This document shows positions 52,330 to 62,686 of a stretch of DNA of 64,000 bases, piece after piece. Every line of letters begins with the position of its first letter. Within the stretch, counting starts at the first letter, position 1. Source of the DNA: Phylloscopus collybita (Eukaryota > Chordata > Aves > Passeriformes > Phylloscopidae); the NCBI GenBank assembly GCA_027886175.1, contig JAJNNQ010000009.1:27765501-27829500 (forward strand), read 5' to 3'. A model generated the notes under the pieces. That model ran no database searches. It had not been told where the DNA came from and saw only the letters and a program-made list of their open reading frames with translations. Both the position numbers and the translations under genes were made by a program.

Positions 52330-52825
52330 GGTATGCACATGGACACATGATCTGGCAAGGAGATGCTCCATGCAAGAGGAAGGAAGTCTGAGAAATTACA
52401 GCCCATGGGCAATACATACCAGAGCAGAGACAGCCCCAGGGACTGCTGCACAGAGGAAACCCTCACCAGAGCAGATAAAGATGTCTAAGAAGCAAGAAGC
52501 TGTGGAAGAAAACAAGAGGCAAGGACTAGCAGAAAAAAATTCTTACACACTGACCTCAGCCTCCTGAGCTGTCTGTCCTCTCACCAAACAGATTGGGACC
52601 ACTGAATTATACGTGCTGCAAAAATGAGCAGAGTTGAGGCTATGAGGGTACGGGAGAGGAGCCTGAAGTTGACTCTGGCAAAGGAGAAGGAAATATGGCA
52701 ATTTAAGTGTTTATATACATGTTTCTTTCTTCAATACCCAACTCAATAATTAAAATTTACATTAATTGGTAATAACCAAAAACAGTCCCCAAGTCAAGAC
52801 TGGGTTTGCCTGCAACAAGAAGATC
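52330..52825 (+). mobile_element. Ancient avian LTR relic (ERV), 3' portion
   Basis: Despite strong divergence the stretch follows, in order, an avian LTR repeat that I recall: 'acagcccatgggcaatac', 'aactgacctc'-type block near 52548, 'ggagcctgaagttgactctg', 'taaaatttacattaattggt' and 'ccccaagtcaagactgggtt'. The last two blocks, at 52750-52772 and 52787-52811, are the most convincing. The region is GC-richer than its flanks. Earlier bases (52010-52330) might belong to the same element. The family name is uncertain and the match is from memory, so borders are approximate. Confidence 0.55.
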
Positions 52826-53928
52826 AAGAAATTTTTGGGGGGAACACCTGATCTTCAGAAGAGAGGTACAATGTTAGAAATACTGAGAAATTCTGGTAAT
52901 TTAGCTGGCTCCCTCTTTATGAAGGAGACCTTCCTGCCAGAATAGCTGCATCAGCTGGTTTTCTTGAACAATTCCATCTGGTTTTTTTCCATCTGTATGT
53001 TTCCCCTCCTGTTTCCTTCAGTCTCGGGTTCTACTGTGGCACTTGAACAGCTTCAGAAGGTTGAAGTTTCCAACACTATCAGTTGCTTAAAGCTCCACCT
53101 GCATTTATGTTCTCTCTGGAGTACATTATTGATACATCAACTGCAGCAACCAGCCCACTATGTTTTATTTAGCTAATGAAAAATGATTTATTATTCATCT
53201 TCCTTTATGTACTCTTTTCATCTTCAGGGAAAATGTCTAAAACTTGTTACTCATTTCAAGAGCTGCCTTTTGTACCTCTTGAAAGACAAAAAGCACTGAG
53301 ACAAAAAAATTAGAGCCAAATTTCATTTTATTATTCATCTTGGTATAAAGGCAGAATTGATTTGGCATGTTTGTTATTCCCTGAGTAAGCTTACAATTTA
53401 AATTCCAACAAAATATATCCATCATCTCCCTCTACGAAACACTAGTTCCAAGAATATCTGTCATATCTGCCAATGCATAAAAAAAAAGCTAACAAGTGGA
53501 AACAGAATTTAAACATAACATCAGTAAAGGAGATTTGGGTGTCTCACTCCAAGGCTCTATTCTCAGTCCCTTTCTGGAGCTGAAAATTTTCCACACCTTC
53601 ATGCCTGGTTGTACTTTCTAAGCTGTTGCACCTGTTTTTCTCCCTAGTAAAATTTAGTAAAATCTATTAGTAAAATCACTAGCAATGCCTTCCTAGTAAA
53701 ATGTTCTTTGCTCTATGAAATTGTAGTTTATTCCTTGCTGAGTGAGTATCAACTGAATTTCAGCTGGAGCTAAATATCAGCCAGTCCAGTATTCATAAAC
53801 ACTAAGCAAGAACTTGGTGCTTTATGACAGTCATATTTCTAGATGTTTGATAAAGCATGTCATTATATCACTTGTGTAACAACTTTTCCTTCACTCCCCA
53901 CATTCCTCAGGTTGTAAATATATTACTT
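52826..53928. other. AT-rich DNA, no gene recognised
   Basis: A strong pyrimidine tract with CAG at 52998-53021 resembles a splice acceptor, but no matching donor or conserved frame was found. Otherwise nothing. Confidence 0.45.
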
Positions 53929-54052
53929 ACAAAAAACAAAACAGAAAGAAAACACACACCAAAAAAAAACACCCAAACCAAACAAATAAAACTCAGTCAA
54001 AACAGACAAATAAACAAATAAACAAACCCCACAAAAAATAACCACCAACAAC
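53929..54052 (+). repeat. A/C-rich tract (~124 nt)
   Basis: Almost only A and C with roughly ten interruptions by G or T. Contains (CAAA)n and (CA)n segments. It is the longest A/C tract here and lies about 1.8 kb before its opposite-sense G/T counterpart. Confidence 0.88.
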
Positions 54053-55851
54053 AGACTTTAAAGGTGGGAAAAAACTGATGAGAGTGGCAAAGCAGTGACA
54101 TATTTGCTTTGTGTTTTGTGCCCCTTTTGGAAACAAGCATTCTGTTTCATCTGGTTATGTGTATTTCAGGCAGCAGAGGGAGTCTTTTATTCAATGGAGC
54201 CGCATTCAGTTCCCCTCATTTACTCTCGAGCCTGATATTTGGGGGATAATTGATTTAAAGGTCAAGGCCAGCAAACCAAAAAAAGATTATCTAGCAGAAT
54301 GTTTGCTCTTTCTTCTTATTCAGTAGGGATGCAGAACTAAGATCTTTTGCCATCTAATCGTCACTAATGTTTTCTTCCAAAAGGAAGAAAAATGTTAATC
54401 CATGCTTATCTTTCCTCATCTCAGCATAGGTTTGCAAAGGCCTTGAATGTTTTCAACAAGAGGTAGTAAAGATTTGGCTGCAGAAGACAGGATTTCTTTT
54501 TTTTTTTTTTTTTCCAGGACATGAAACAGTAAGTCTTGCAAATAATGGCTATTTACCCCCAACTCTTTGCACTGTTGCCTCCATCTATGTACTGTTGCCA
54601 TTAGTATTGAGAGAGCCATTGTTCATTGTAAGAAAATATAAAAGAACGTCATTATAAGTTCAGATTTCTACAGTGGCTTTCTGGATGGGTTTTGATCAAT
54701 GCAGGAGGACTGCCTGAAAAGAGAAACACTCTCCAAGAGAGTGTATTACACAGAAAGAAAATGCCCCACCACTGAAAGGAACCGGGGGAAAAAGCCATAC
54801 CTACCACCAGGCCAGACAAAGGGCACAGGTCGAGGCCTTTTCTTTGAAAGCACTGATTAATGTGAGGTCCTGTTACCTGCTATAATCATCGTTTTGTTCT
54901 GAGTGAAAGCCTTCCTACATTCCTAATTTGTCTTAGGAATGGTAAAAGAGAAAAAAAGCCTGCCTATCTCAGTCCAAGGGTGAGACAGTTTCATTTTGCC
55001 TTCAGTTCAAAGTGATGGATACAAAGGATGCAGGTTGTCATACAAATGTTAAACGGGTGATTCCTGCCACAAGCAGCCCCTGTAGCTTAAATCACTCAAT
55101 TATTTACTATTTAGCTCATTAAGAAGGGGCATTTATGTTGTTTCTAAATAAAATGTTATTGTGGCACAGTTAGCAAGAACAGTTTCATTCTGTAAGAGAA
55201 AAATCTCCATTTATATGCACATGTGTAGTCTCATATTAAGGAGAAGCTAGATAGATATTTGCACAAATTAACTCTCTGTACCTGATTTTTCACTGTGAAA
55301 TATAAAGAATGCTTGCAATCCCTGCTTTCTTAATATTAGTAAACTAGGTATGCAGGGGTCCTGATGCTGTTGTCATGAAAGCCCATTTCCACTTGATTAA
55401 AATGAGATTTGGGAACATTTGAGGCAGGAGGGGAGCTCAACACCTCTGCTAGTGCTAGAATAGCAGAAGGGAACCCAGGACAGACAGACTTCTAGGACTC
55501 AAATAGGTGCCTAAACTAATGTAGAATGAATACATGTTAAGAGCCACAGGATACAGAAAGTGAAATATAGCAAAAAACTCCACTACCTGCAGTTGGGGAC
55601 AAAGTCAGTACTCAGATTTTGTCTATGTCAATAGCAAAAAGGAACATTTTAACTACTTCTAATACAAGCAGTCACTGACACTAGGGACATGTCCTGCCTA
55701 GAGTGGGAAACTTTGGAGCTATCACCACCAAAAATATAATGACTTTCTCCATTGTCAGCAGATGTTTTGCCAAAAAGTTTAAATAGATGTCCCATGCCAC
55801 TCAATCTCATACTTTCTTCAAACTCTGCCCAAAAATGGGAGACCTGTTTTC
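54053..55851. promoter_or_regulatory. Candidate conserved noncoding block
   Basis: Complex, repeat-free sequence between two large simple tracts. Over 54100-54340 there is a homeodomain-type TAATTGATT (54247-54255). It is followed closely by AGGTCAAGGCCA (54259-54270), a near-exact direct repeat of a nuclear-receptor half-site without spacer (DR0). A hairpin ACACTCTC/GAGAGTGT (3-nt loop) lies at 54726-54744. The stretch 55080-55150 is again mixed in composition. No frame here is convincing. Reading this as regulatory is inference from composition and motifs; no conservation data are available. Confidence 0.2.
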
Positions 55852-56027
55852 TTTTTTTTTGTGGTTTTTTTTTGTTTTGTTTTTTTTGGGTTTGTTTGTT
55901 TGTTTGTTTTTTGTTTTGTGGGTGTTTTTTTTTTTGTGTGGTTTTTTTGTTTTGTTTTGGTGGTTTTTTTTGTTTTTTGTTTTTTGGTTTTTTTTTTGTG
56001 TGTGTGGTTTTTTTGTTTTTTTTTTTT
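55852..56027 (+). repeat. 176-nt pure G/T tract
   Basis: Not one A or C in 176 bases. T runs of up to eleven are broken by single or paired G, with a (TTTG)4 core near 55891-55908 and short GTGTG pieces. It has no fixed period. The 80-113-codon frames in all three phases (Phe/Cys/Val/Trp-rich) are artefacts of this composition. Confidence 0.95.
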
Positions 56028-59000
56028 AATTCTGCCAGAATATTCTGTTATTCAACTAAATGCTGGAATTTGGAGAATGCACAGAGTGACTGACTTGTGT
56101 GCTGCTCTGAAGCATGGAAGTTACATTAATCAAAAAGCATGTACAATATCTGTCACCTGATACAAGCATACAATACAACAACTAGTTTTCTAAGAACTAT
56201 TTTAGTTTAACACTACAGGAAGAGTCAAGAAGGAATACTCTCTTGGATATAGTTCACAGGCTATGAGACCATAAATCCCTAAAACAGGTATTGCCAGGGC
56301 TAAAGAGAAAGTGTGACAGTCTCTTCACAAACACGTGGAAGATGACAGCAACAGAAACTTTCATCTCTGCTGTTACTTCTAGCAAAAGCCATGAACATCA
56401 TTATTAACTGGAAAGGAATATAACATTTTGACTGTGAACTAGCTAGCCAACCAGAATTCAAGAGTTAGGAGACTTGAAACAAGTAAACAGAACCCAGCAT
56501 GTTTTGGCCTTTAGAATCAACTTCACCAGCATTCCTTGAGCAAGGGTTTTCTAGTCGTTCTGCACTTCTGATGGTAAGCACTACTAATCAAACAATAAAC
56601 AAGCTCTTTAGTTAATAACAGTGGTTAAATAAATAAACTCAGCAATCCCAGTACAAGGTACAATGCACTTTGTATACTAAAGAAAATCCCTGCTCACCTA
56701 ACAACTCAAGCTACTGCATAAAGCGAGATAACTGAGCATTTATTGATCTGATAAATCAGGTGAAGTATTGCTGATGCTCTATACAATACTTCAACTTTTA
56801 CCAATGGTCCTTTTAACCTAATTTATTGTGTGTGGGCAGCCATTCTGGAGTATGAAATAAACTTTTAAACCAAAATGGTGTTTAAAAAATATAAAGCATT
56901 TTCTTATGCAACTCAATGTTTGGCCACCACTTGATGCTTTGGACATTCCCCAAACAATTCATGGCAAACAGTGACATGTAATAAAGATTAAATAACATTT
57001 GCCATTTTACTTTCCTTTAAAAATTTGAGAAAATGCCTCCTGTGCATCTTGTTTACTTTTGTAGAACTTCACCTGTATCAGTTAAAGCCAACCAATCATG
57101 ATAACATAACAATGCTTTTCTCTTTCCCCCGTCTCTCCACACATGCACATATTTAAAGTCAATTATGTCTCTTCTCATACTTAAAACTCTATGGTTCTCA
57201 TGCAGATGACATTTTTCAGATACTCTGTCACCTATGAACTTTATCACAAACACTGCAACTTGCATGGAAGTGCCCCTTTATGCCATACAAATCTCTCTAG
57301 TCATGTCGATGAAGATTCACCCAAATTTTGCCTGCTTAGAAGACCAGAGAAATTATTTGGATCATCCCCAACACACACTTGGTAGCATTTATCTGCTACA
57401 GGCAGCACCAGAAAGCTATGCAAGAGAGCTAAATAAGCTAGCTTATATACAACAAAGTAGCATTGAATCAGGTGAGTATCTCATTCTTGCTGACTATGAA
57501 ATAGAGACAAATGAAAAATGAGACCAAGGAAGTGAAACAGATTTCTACTCTGTACTGACCAAAGTAAAAGTCCTGATACAAGTTACCCCACATTGCCAGT
57601 AGGAAATGTAGATTTGGGGTTGTCTTTTACTGCATTTCACATTTGTGATCTCATTTCAGAATATTGCAATTCACTCTTAAAACACAACTACATTCTTAGA
57701 CAAGGTTGCACTATGTTAGGAAAAGATTATGTGCACAAACTAACATTACTGACACAACATAGAAAATATTAAATTTTATTTAATGCATCCTGTAAGTTAT
57801 ATGATTTTTTTGTTGATTTTAAGTTTGTGCATGACTTTTTATTTTATCAGTTAAAATATTTTCTGTTATGACCACATGGAACCTTTAGGTAAACCAATTT
57901 AATTTACTGATTTACCTTAATCTGCAGTGAGGTGTACCATAGGGAAACAGATATAATCCCATGACATAGTAGGTCTGTTGTATCCTTGGCTAGCCCTGAT
58001 GCAAGACATTTCCTCATGACAGCTCCAAACTTTTAAGGGGAAGACACCCTTCAACAAGGCTAGATCGAGTCACAAGAATGTGACTACAGCTATCTGCAAC
58101 CCTAAATGCCATTTTCTATCCTTTCATTTTCACTGAAGCTTTGAAGTAAATACGAAAAGAGCCAGAACTGAGCAAATTACCTGAGGACTGAAACTTTTTT
58201 GACATAAGTCTCAAATGCAGTTCAAGCCTTTTATACTTGTTCTTCGTTGTTGTAGTTTTGTTTCATCTCAGAATGTGAGTGATGGCAGTGATGATGGAAA
58301 GATTGGACAGCTGGCCTCTATTCTCTATGTTGGATACAGATAGAAACACTGTGAGATGCCCTCTTTCAGGAGCCTCAGAGCCTGTGCAGCAGAAACATTT
58401 AACTATTTCTGTCTGAAGGAATTGTGCAACAGGAAGGATCCATTTCACATCCACTACTTCAGCAGGTTCTGTACGCTAAAAGATTTCCTCTCTAAGTGAA
58501 AAGGCTGTAATTTCAAACCCAATTGCACGTAATGTCCCAAATTTGCTGTGCCAACGTGAAAAATTCTCAAATCCCCTTACTGCCATAAGTCCCAGCAAGA
58601 AGTTGCTCAGCAATCTCTTTGACCCATTCACAAAATATGTTATCTTTTAAAAATTGTGCACTAAGTCTAGGAAAATGAAATTTGCAATGAAATTTGAAGT
58701 CAAAGCAATTACTTATTCCAAGTTATCATCCTCTAGAAAACAATTTTAATGAATTCTCTCTCTATCCAAGTGATAGTTGCCCCTATTAAATTACTTTACC
58801 AGTCTGTTTTTTGCTTCAATTACCACCAACCATATGTCCTATGGCATAAGAATAAGGACTCCACACAACACAAAAGGATAGAACCAAGACTGGACTCTCA
58901 TATTTTCTGCCTCAGCACATTTAAAATACATAGAGTAAGGGAACTGGTCTAAGAAACCAATTTATATCTCCTCATTGCATCACTTACAAGAGCCTATCCA

Positions 59001-60707
59001 CACTCCTGCTGACACAGGCAAAATAGAGGAATACACTGAAAATTTGTGATAATTTTTATCAAACTTTGGCTCATATTTAAACCACCACAGTTCAGGGCTT
59101 TTAATATCACCTACAAAATGTGAGCAAATATGTAACATTTGATGGATAGGGGAGTGTTTTTTCAACACTCTTACTTGGTAATTATGCATCCTTCTGGAAT
59201 AATAAGATACAATTATTAGAGACATTATTGTATGCCATGCTAGATGTAGCAAGAATGGAGCTGTTCCACAAGATAAGGCCACTGAAGAAAGCCGGACAAT
59301 GCCCTCACTGTCAGAAAACTGTCCCAGGACCTGAGCATGGCATGGGTTGTAACCATCAAATACAGGCAAGGTGACAAGTCAGGGCTGAGATCAGACCAGA
59401 AAAACTCTTCAGGACCAGCAGGGACAAGTGAAGAGAAGACACAGATCTGCCCATGGCTCTGCTCAGGTAAGGGCTGAAGCCCAAGTCCATGGGTTCAGGT
59501 AGGGGCTGGACAGACTTTGGGTCTGTCCCCCTAAAACATCAAGGATATCAATTAGTGCACTGTTTGCACTAATACTTAACCCATAAAAGGCCAAAATATT
59601 TCACAGGTGAAAATAAGACAGGTAACAGAGAAGTTAAGTGTTGATAAAAAAGAAAAATCATCTCTTCCTTTTCTTATTCCTGTAATACTGGATTTTAAAA
59701 ATCTCCAAAAAATGCAGCAACTATTCAGATAGCAATGTTAGTAAGCTATTGTGACACCTTTCTCTCCTGCTTCCCATTTTTAAAGTGACTTCAGAAACCA
59801 AAAAGTCAGGTGCGTTATATTCAGCCTCAGTGGGTTAGAAAACAACATCCAGAGCATAAAAACAGATTTATATAAGACAGTAGTGATAGACAGAAACTTA
59901 AAAAGAAACAGGATAAAAATCCTGGCTACACAGAGAGGCCTCTTGCACAGTTGGCATCTAAGAGCCAGACTCAAACTTTGATAAAGAATGCAATCCAAAT
60001 TCCGTCATTTCACTGTGATGCCAACACCTGACATGGTAGGCTTTCAGAGATTGTGATCTTTTATTCTTGCAGCACATTAATCTTACTTCAGAAAAGGTGT
60101 GACTCTTTTTTCTAAAGCCCATGTCAACTATTTAATATTTACATTCTATTGACAAAACATCAGTAACTTCATGTGAGAAGAATCTATGCGCATTTTGTTC
60201 TTATTCTTTTTGAAATATCATCACATCTGTGACTTCTTAGGAACATGTATTCTAGTAATAATACTCAACAAGACTAATTAAAAAAAAATAAAAAGTGCAT
60301 AAGAAAGCCCTGCTCCAAGAAATGTACACTCTCTATATAAATGCAGTGACAGCAAAGGGTAAAATGCCAGATTAGAGGACTACACTGCCCCAGGAAATGA
60401 AGGAACTTTATCACTTAAAGAAGCAGGATAAGAGATACAAAGGCAGAAGAGGCCATGTACTGCTTATGCCAGATGCCCTATGATATCCAACTTGAATTTT
60501 ATTTTACTAGTGTAAATCATTATATTAGCTACATGATAATCTCTTCATAGTCTATTGTTTCTAATTGGGTTTGCCACTGCAAAATGTTAAAGCAGACTGT
60601 TCTATTATTAATTTTTATAACATTTTCATTTATAGCTTCATAATGTGTCAGAGAGCTTCACCAAATTATGTTTAGCTTTCCTGGAATACCTGAAGCATAC
60701 AGATGTT
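56028..60707. other. AT-rich DNA with one GC-richer patch, no gene recognised
   Basis: The patch at about 59270-59530 is clearly GC-richer and ends in two similar donor-like segments (see findings). A 129-codon minus frame (58980-59369) and a 95-codon plus frame (57234-57521) have no recognisable domain. No other element seen. Confidence 0.45.
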
Positions 60708-61350
60708 AAATCATAGAGTCATAGGATGCTGTGGGTCAGAGGGTACATTTAAAGGTCATTTATCCAACCCCCCTGCAATGACCAGAGATATCTTAAACTA
60801 GATCAGGTTGTTCTGAACCTCATCTAAACTGACCTTGACTCTTCCCAAGAATGGAACACCTCTGGGCAACCTGTTCCACAGCTTCACCACTCTCATTATA
60901 GTAATCTTCTCCCTTATATCAAGTCTTAGCATCCCTCTTTTAGTTTAAAATCATCACCCTTTGTCCTACTGCAACAGGCCATGCTAAAATAATTTCTTAT
61001 TTTAGCTAAGTACTAAAAGGCCATAATCAGGTCTCCCCAAAGCCTTCTCTTCTCCAGAGGTGCTCCAGCCCTTTGATCACCTTCATGGCCCTCCTCTGGA
61101 CACACACAAACAAGACTCCAGACCCAGGCACAGTACTCCAGGAATACTGCAGAGCAGAGAGGGAGAATTCCCTCTCAGCCTGCTGGCCATGCTTTTGATG
61201 CAGCCCAGGGTAAGGCTGGCTCCCTAGGTTGTGAGTACACACAACCAGCTCATGTCCAGTTTTTCATCCACCAATAAACCAAGTGCTTCTCCACAGAGCT
61301 CCTCACAATACTAATTTCCTGAGTGCTATACAGTGGAAATTAGAACTCAA
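60708..61350 (-). mobile_element. CR1 LINE 3' end, minus strand
   Basis: About 640 bp of CR1. The plus strand opens with the tail motif in antisense, 'aatcatagagtcatagg', then 'aacccccctgcaatgacca', 'cacctctgggcaacctgttc', 'cctttgtcctactgcaacag', 'ctccccaaagccttctcttc', 'tccagccctttgatcacctt', 'ggccctcctctggaca' and 'acagtactccaggaatactg'. It fades near 61350 in 'ccaagtgcttctccacagag'. It is the longest and best preserved CR1 in the window, truncated in the C-terminal part of ORF2. A 71-codon frame on the minus strand (61027-61242) lies within it and is repeat sequence. Confidence 0.9.
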
Positions 61351-62031
61351 ATTTCCTAATTTTTGATCCTGAGATCTCAGTTCAAAAGTAGGCAATTCTG
61401 AACAAGCAGGATTTGGAAAAAATTAATAGGAAAAATAACATAACATCTGTTTGGAATTTGGACTAAGACCATTGTTAGCTGACAATATTAGATGCTCTTT
61501 TCTCCATTCTACTCATAAGGAACCATGGCTAGATAACACAGTTTAGCTACTTACATGACACGAAAAAGCCTTTAGGTTATATTTTTTTCATATTTCTTAT
61601 AGCAAATTGTGTCATATCTTCTAGAGAATTGTGGATGTCTCAGTGTACCAGACATTGTAGCTCCTACTTATGTTAAAGTCTCATCATGAGAGAAAGGCAG
61701 TAGATATGTGTTAAATCAAATTGCCTAAAGCAAAATGGACTTTCAAACATTGCATGGGAAAATAATCACACAAAAGCCCTTTCCAGAGGTGTAGATGTCT
61801 CAGCAACTGGGGGCCAGTTTTCAAAATAAGTTGCCCCTCAAAATCAGTTAAGTAGAGAGAAGCCATATAGGACAGAGGAAAAAGAAAAGGAAGGAAATTA
61901 AAGGATGGAAACTTACTGATAACATGTTGTGAGAACCAAAAATATGTTGTTGATTTCAGAAAGGCAGGTGGCCAGACATTCAGATGAAGATTTGGCTAAG
62001 TATGCTTTTTAACTCAAAAATTGCTTCATTA
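61351..62031. other. AT-rich spacer, no gene recognised
   Basis: Nothing recognised between the CR1 and the LTR relic. Confidence 0.5.
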
Positions 62032-62290
62032 TGCCCTGGTTTTGGCAGGGATTGAGTTAATTTTCTTTCTATCTAGTATCCCCATGGAAAAGTGCTGTGG
62101 TTTGGGTTTAGGATGAGAAAAATACTGATAATTCATGGATGTTTCAGTTGTTGCCATTTAGTGCTTATACAAGTCAAGGACTTTTAAGTGTCTCATGCTC
62201 TGAGGAGGTGCCCAAGAAGCCGTGAAGGAACATAGCCAGGACAGCTGACACAAATTACCCAAAGGGATATTACAAAGAGCAGAATAGGAT
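62032..62290 (+). mobile_element. Truncated avian LTR, 5' part
   Basis: Matches the beginning of a widespread avian LTR I recall: 'cagggattgagttaatttt', 'agtgctgtggtttgggttta', 'ggatgagaaaaatactgata', 'gttgttgccatttagtgct', 'gtcaaggacttttaagtg', 'catagccaggacagctgaca' and 'cccaaagggatatt'. It starts with TG at 62032, as an LTR should. Similarity is lost after about 62290, where the core promoter with TATA box would follow, so the 3' half is missing or diverged beyond recognition. A potential AATAAA at 62339-62344 probably does not belong to it. Family name uncertain. Confidence 0.75.
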
Positions 62291-62650
62291 GGATAGTGAT
62301 TCCCAAATGGTATTTGTCACTACTCAGGATGGAGAGCAATAAATAACTTAAAAGGGAATAAACACAGAACTCGCTATCTTTCCTTCACCTCCTCCAATGG
62401 CTCTGTGACTTCCTTCATATCCACATTTACCAGAGACAGAAACCACCAGGAACAAGTGATCCCTTTGCCACATCTCCTCTGTGACTGCCTAGACTCAGAA
62501 GAAACATACATGGAGAACATAACCCAGGCAGAAAGGCAGAAAGAGAAGAAAACATATCTACATGCTCTGACAGCTTAGGGTGTAAACCTATGACTTTCAT
62601 AAGAAACCTCAAAGGAAAGCTAAACATTGTCATTGCAGCTCCATTTCATC

Positions 62651-62654
<4 letters not shown>
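62291..62654. other. Spacer, no gene recognised
   Basis: Moderately GC-richer than average, possibly a remnant of the LTR-carrying insertion. Nothing recognised. Confidence 0.4.

Positions 62655-62682
<28 letters not shown>
62655..62682 (+). repeat. Uninterrupted A28 tract
   Basis: Twenty-eight consecutive A residues. No obvious retroposed sequence or duplicated flank around it. Confidence 0.9.

Positions 62683-62686
<4 letters not shown>

Noticed and set aside
55752..56160. Three overlapping frames rich in Phe, Val, Cys and Trp resembling membrane proteins
   Set aside because: All arise from the G/T-only tract, which has no stop codon in any phase except TAA/TAG/TGA needing A; simple-repeat artefact.
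58980..59369. 129-codon minus-strand frame
   Set aside because: No domain or homologous pattern; chance frame.
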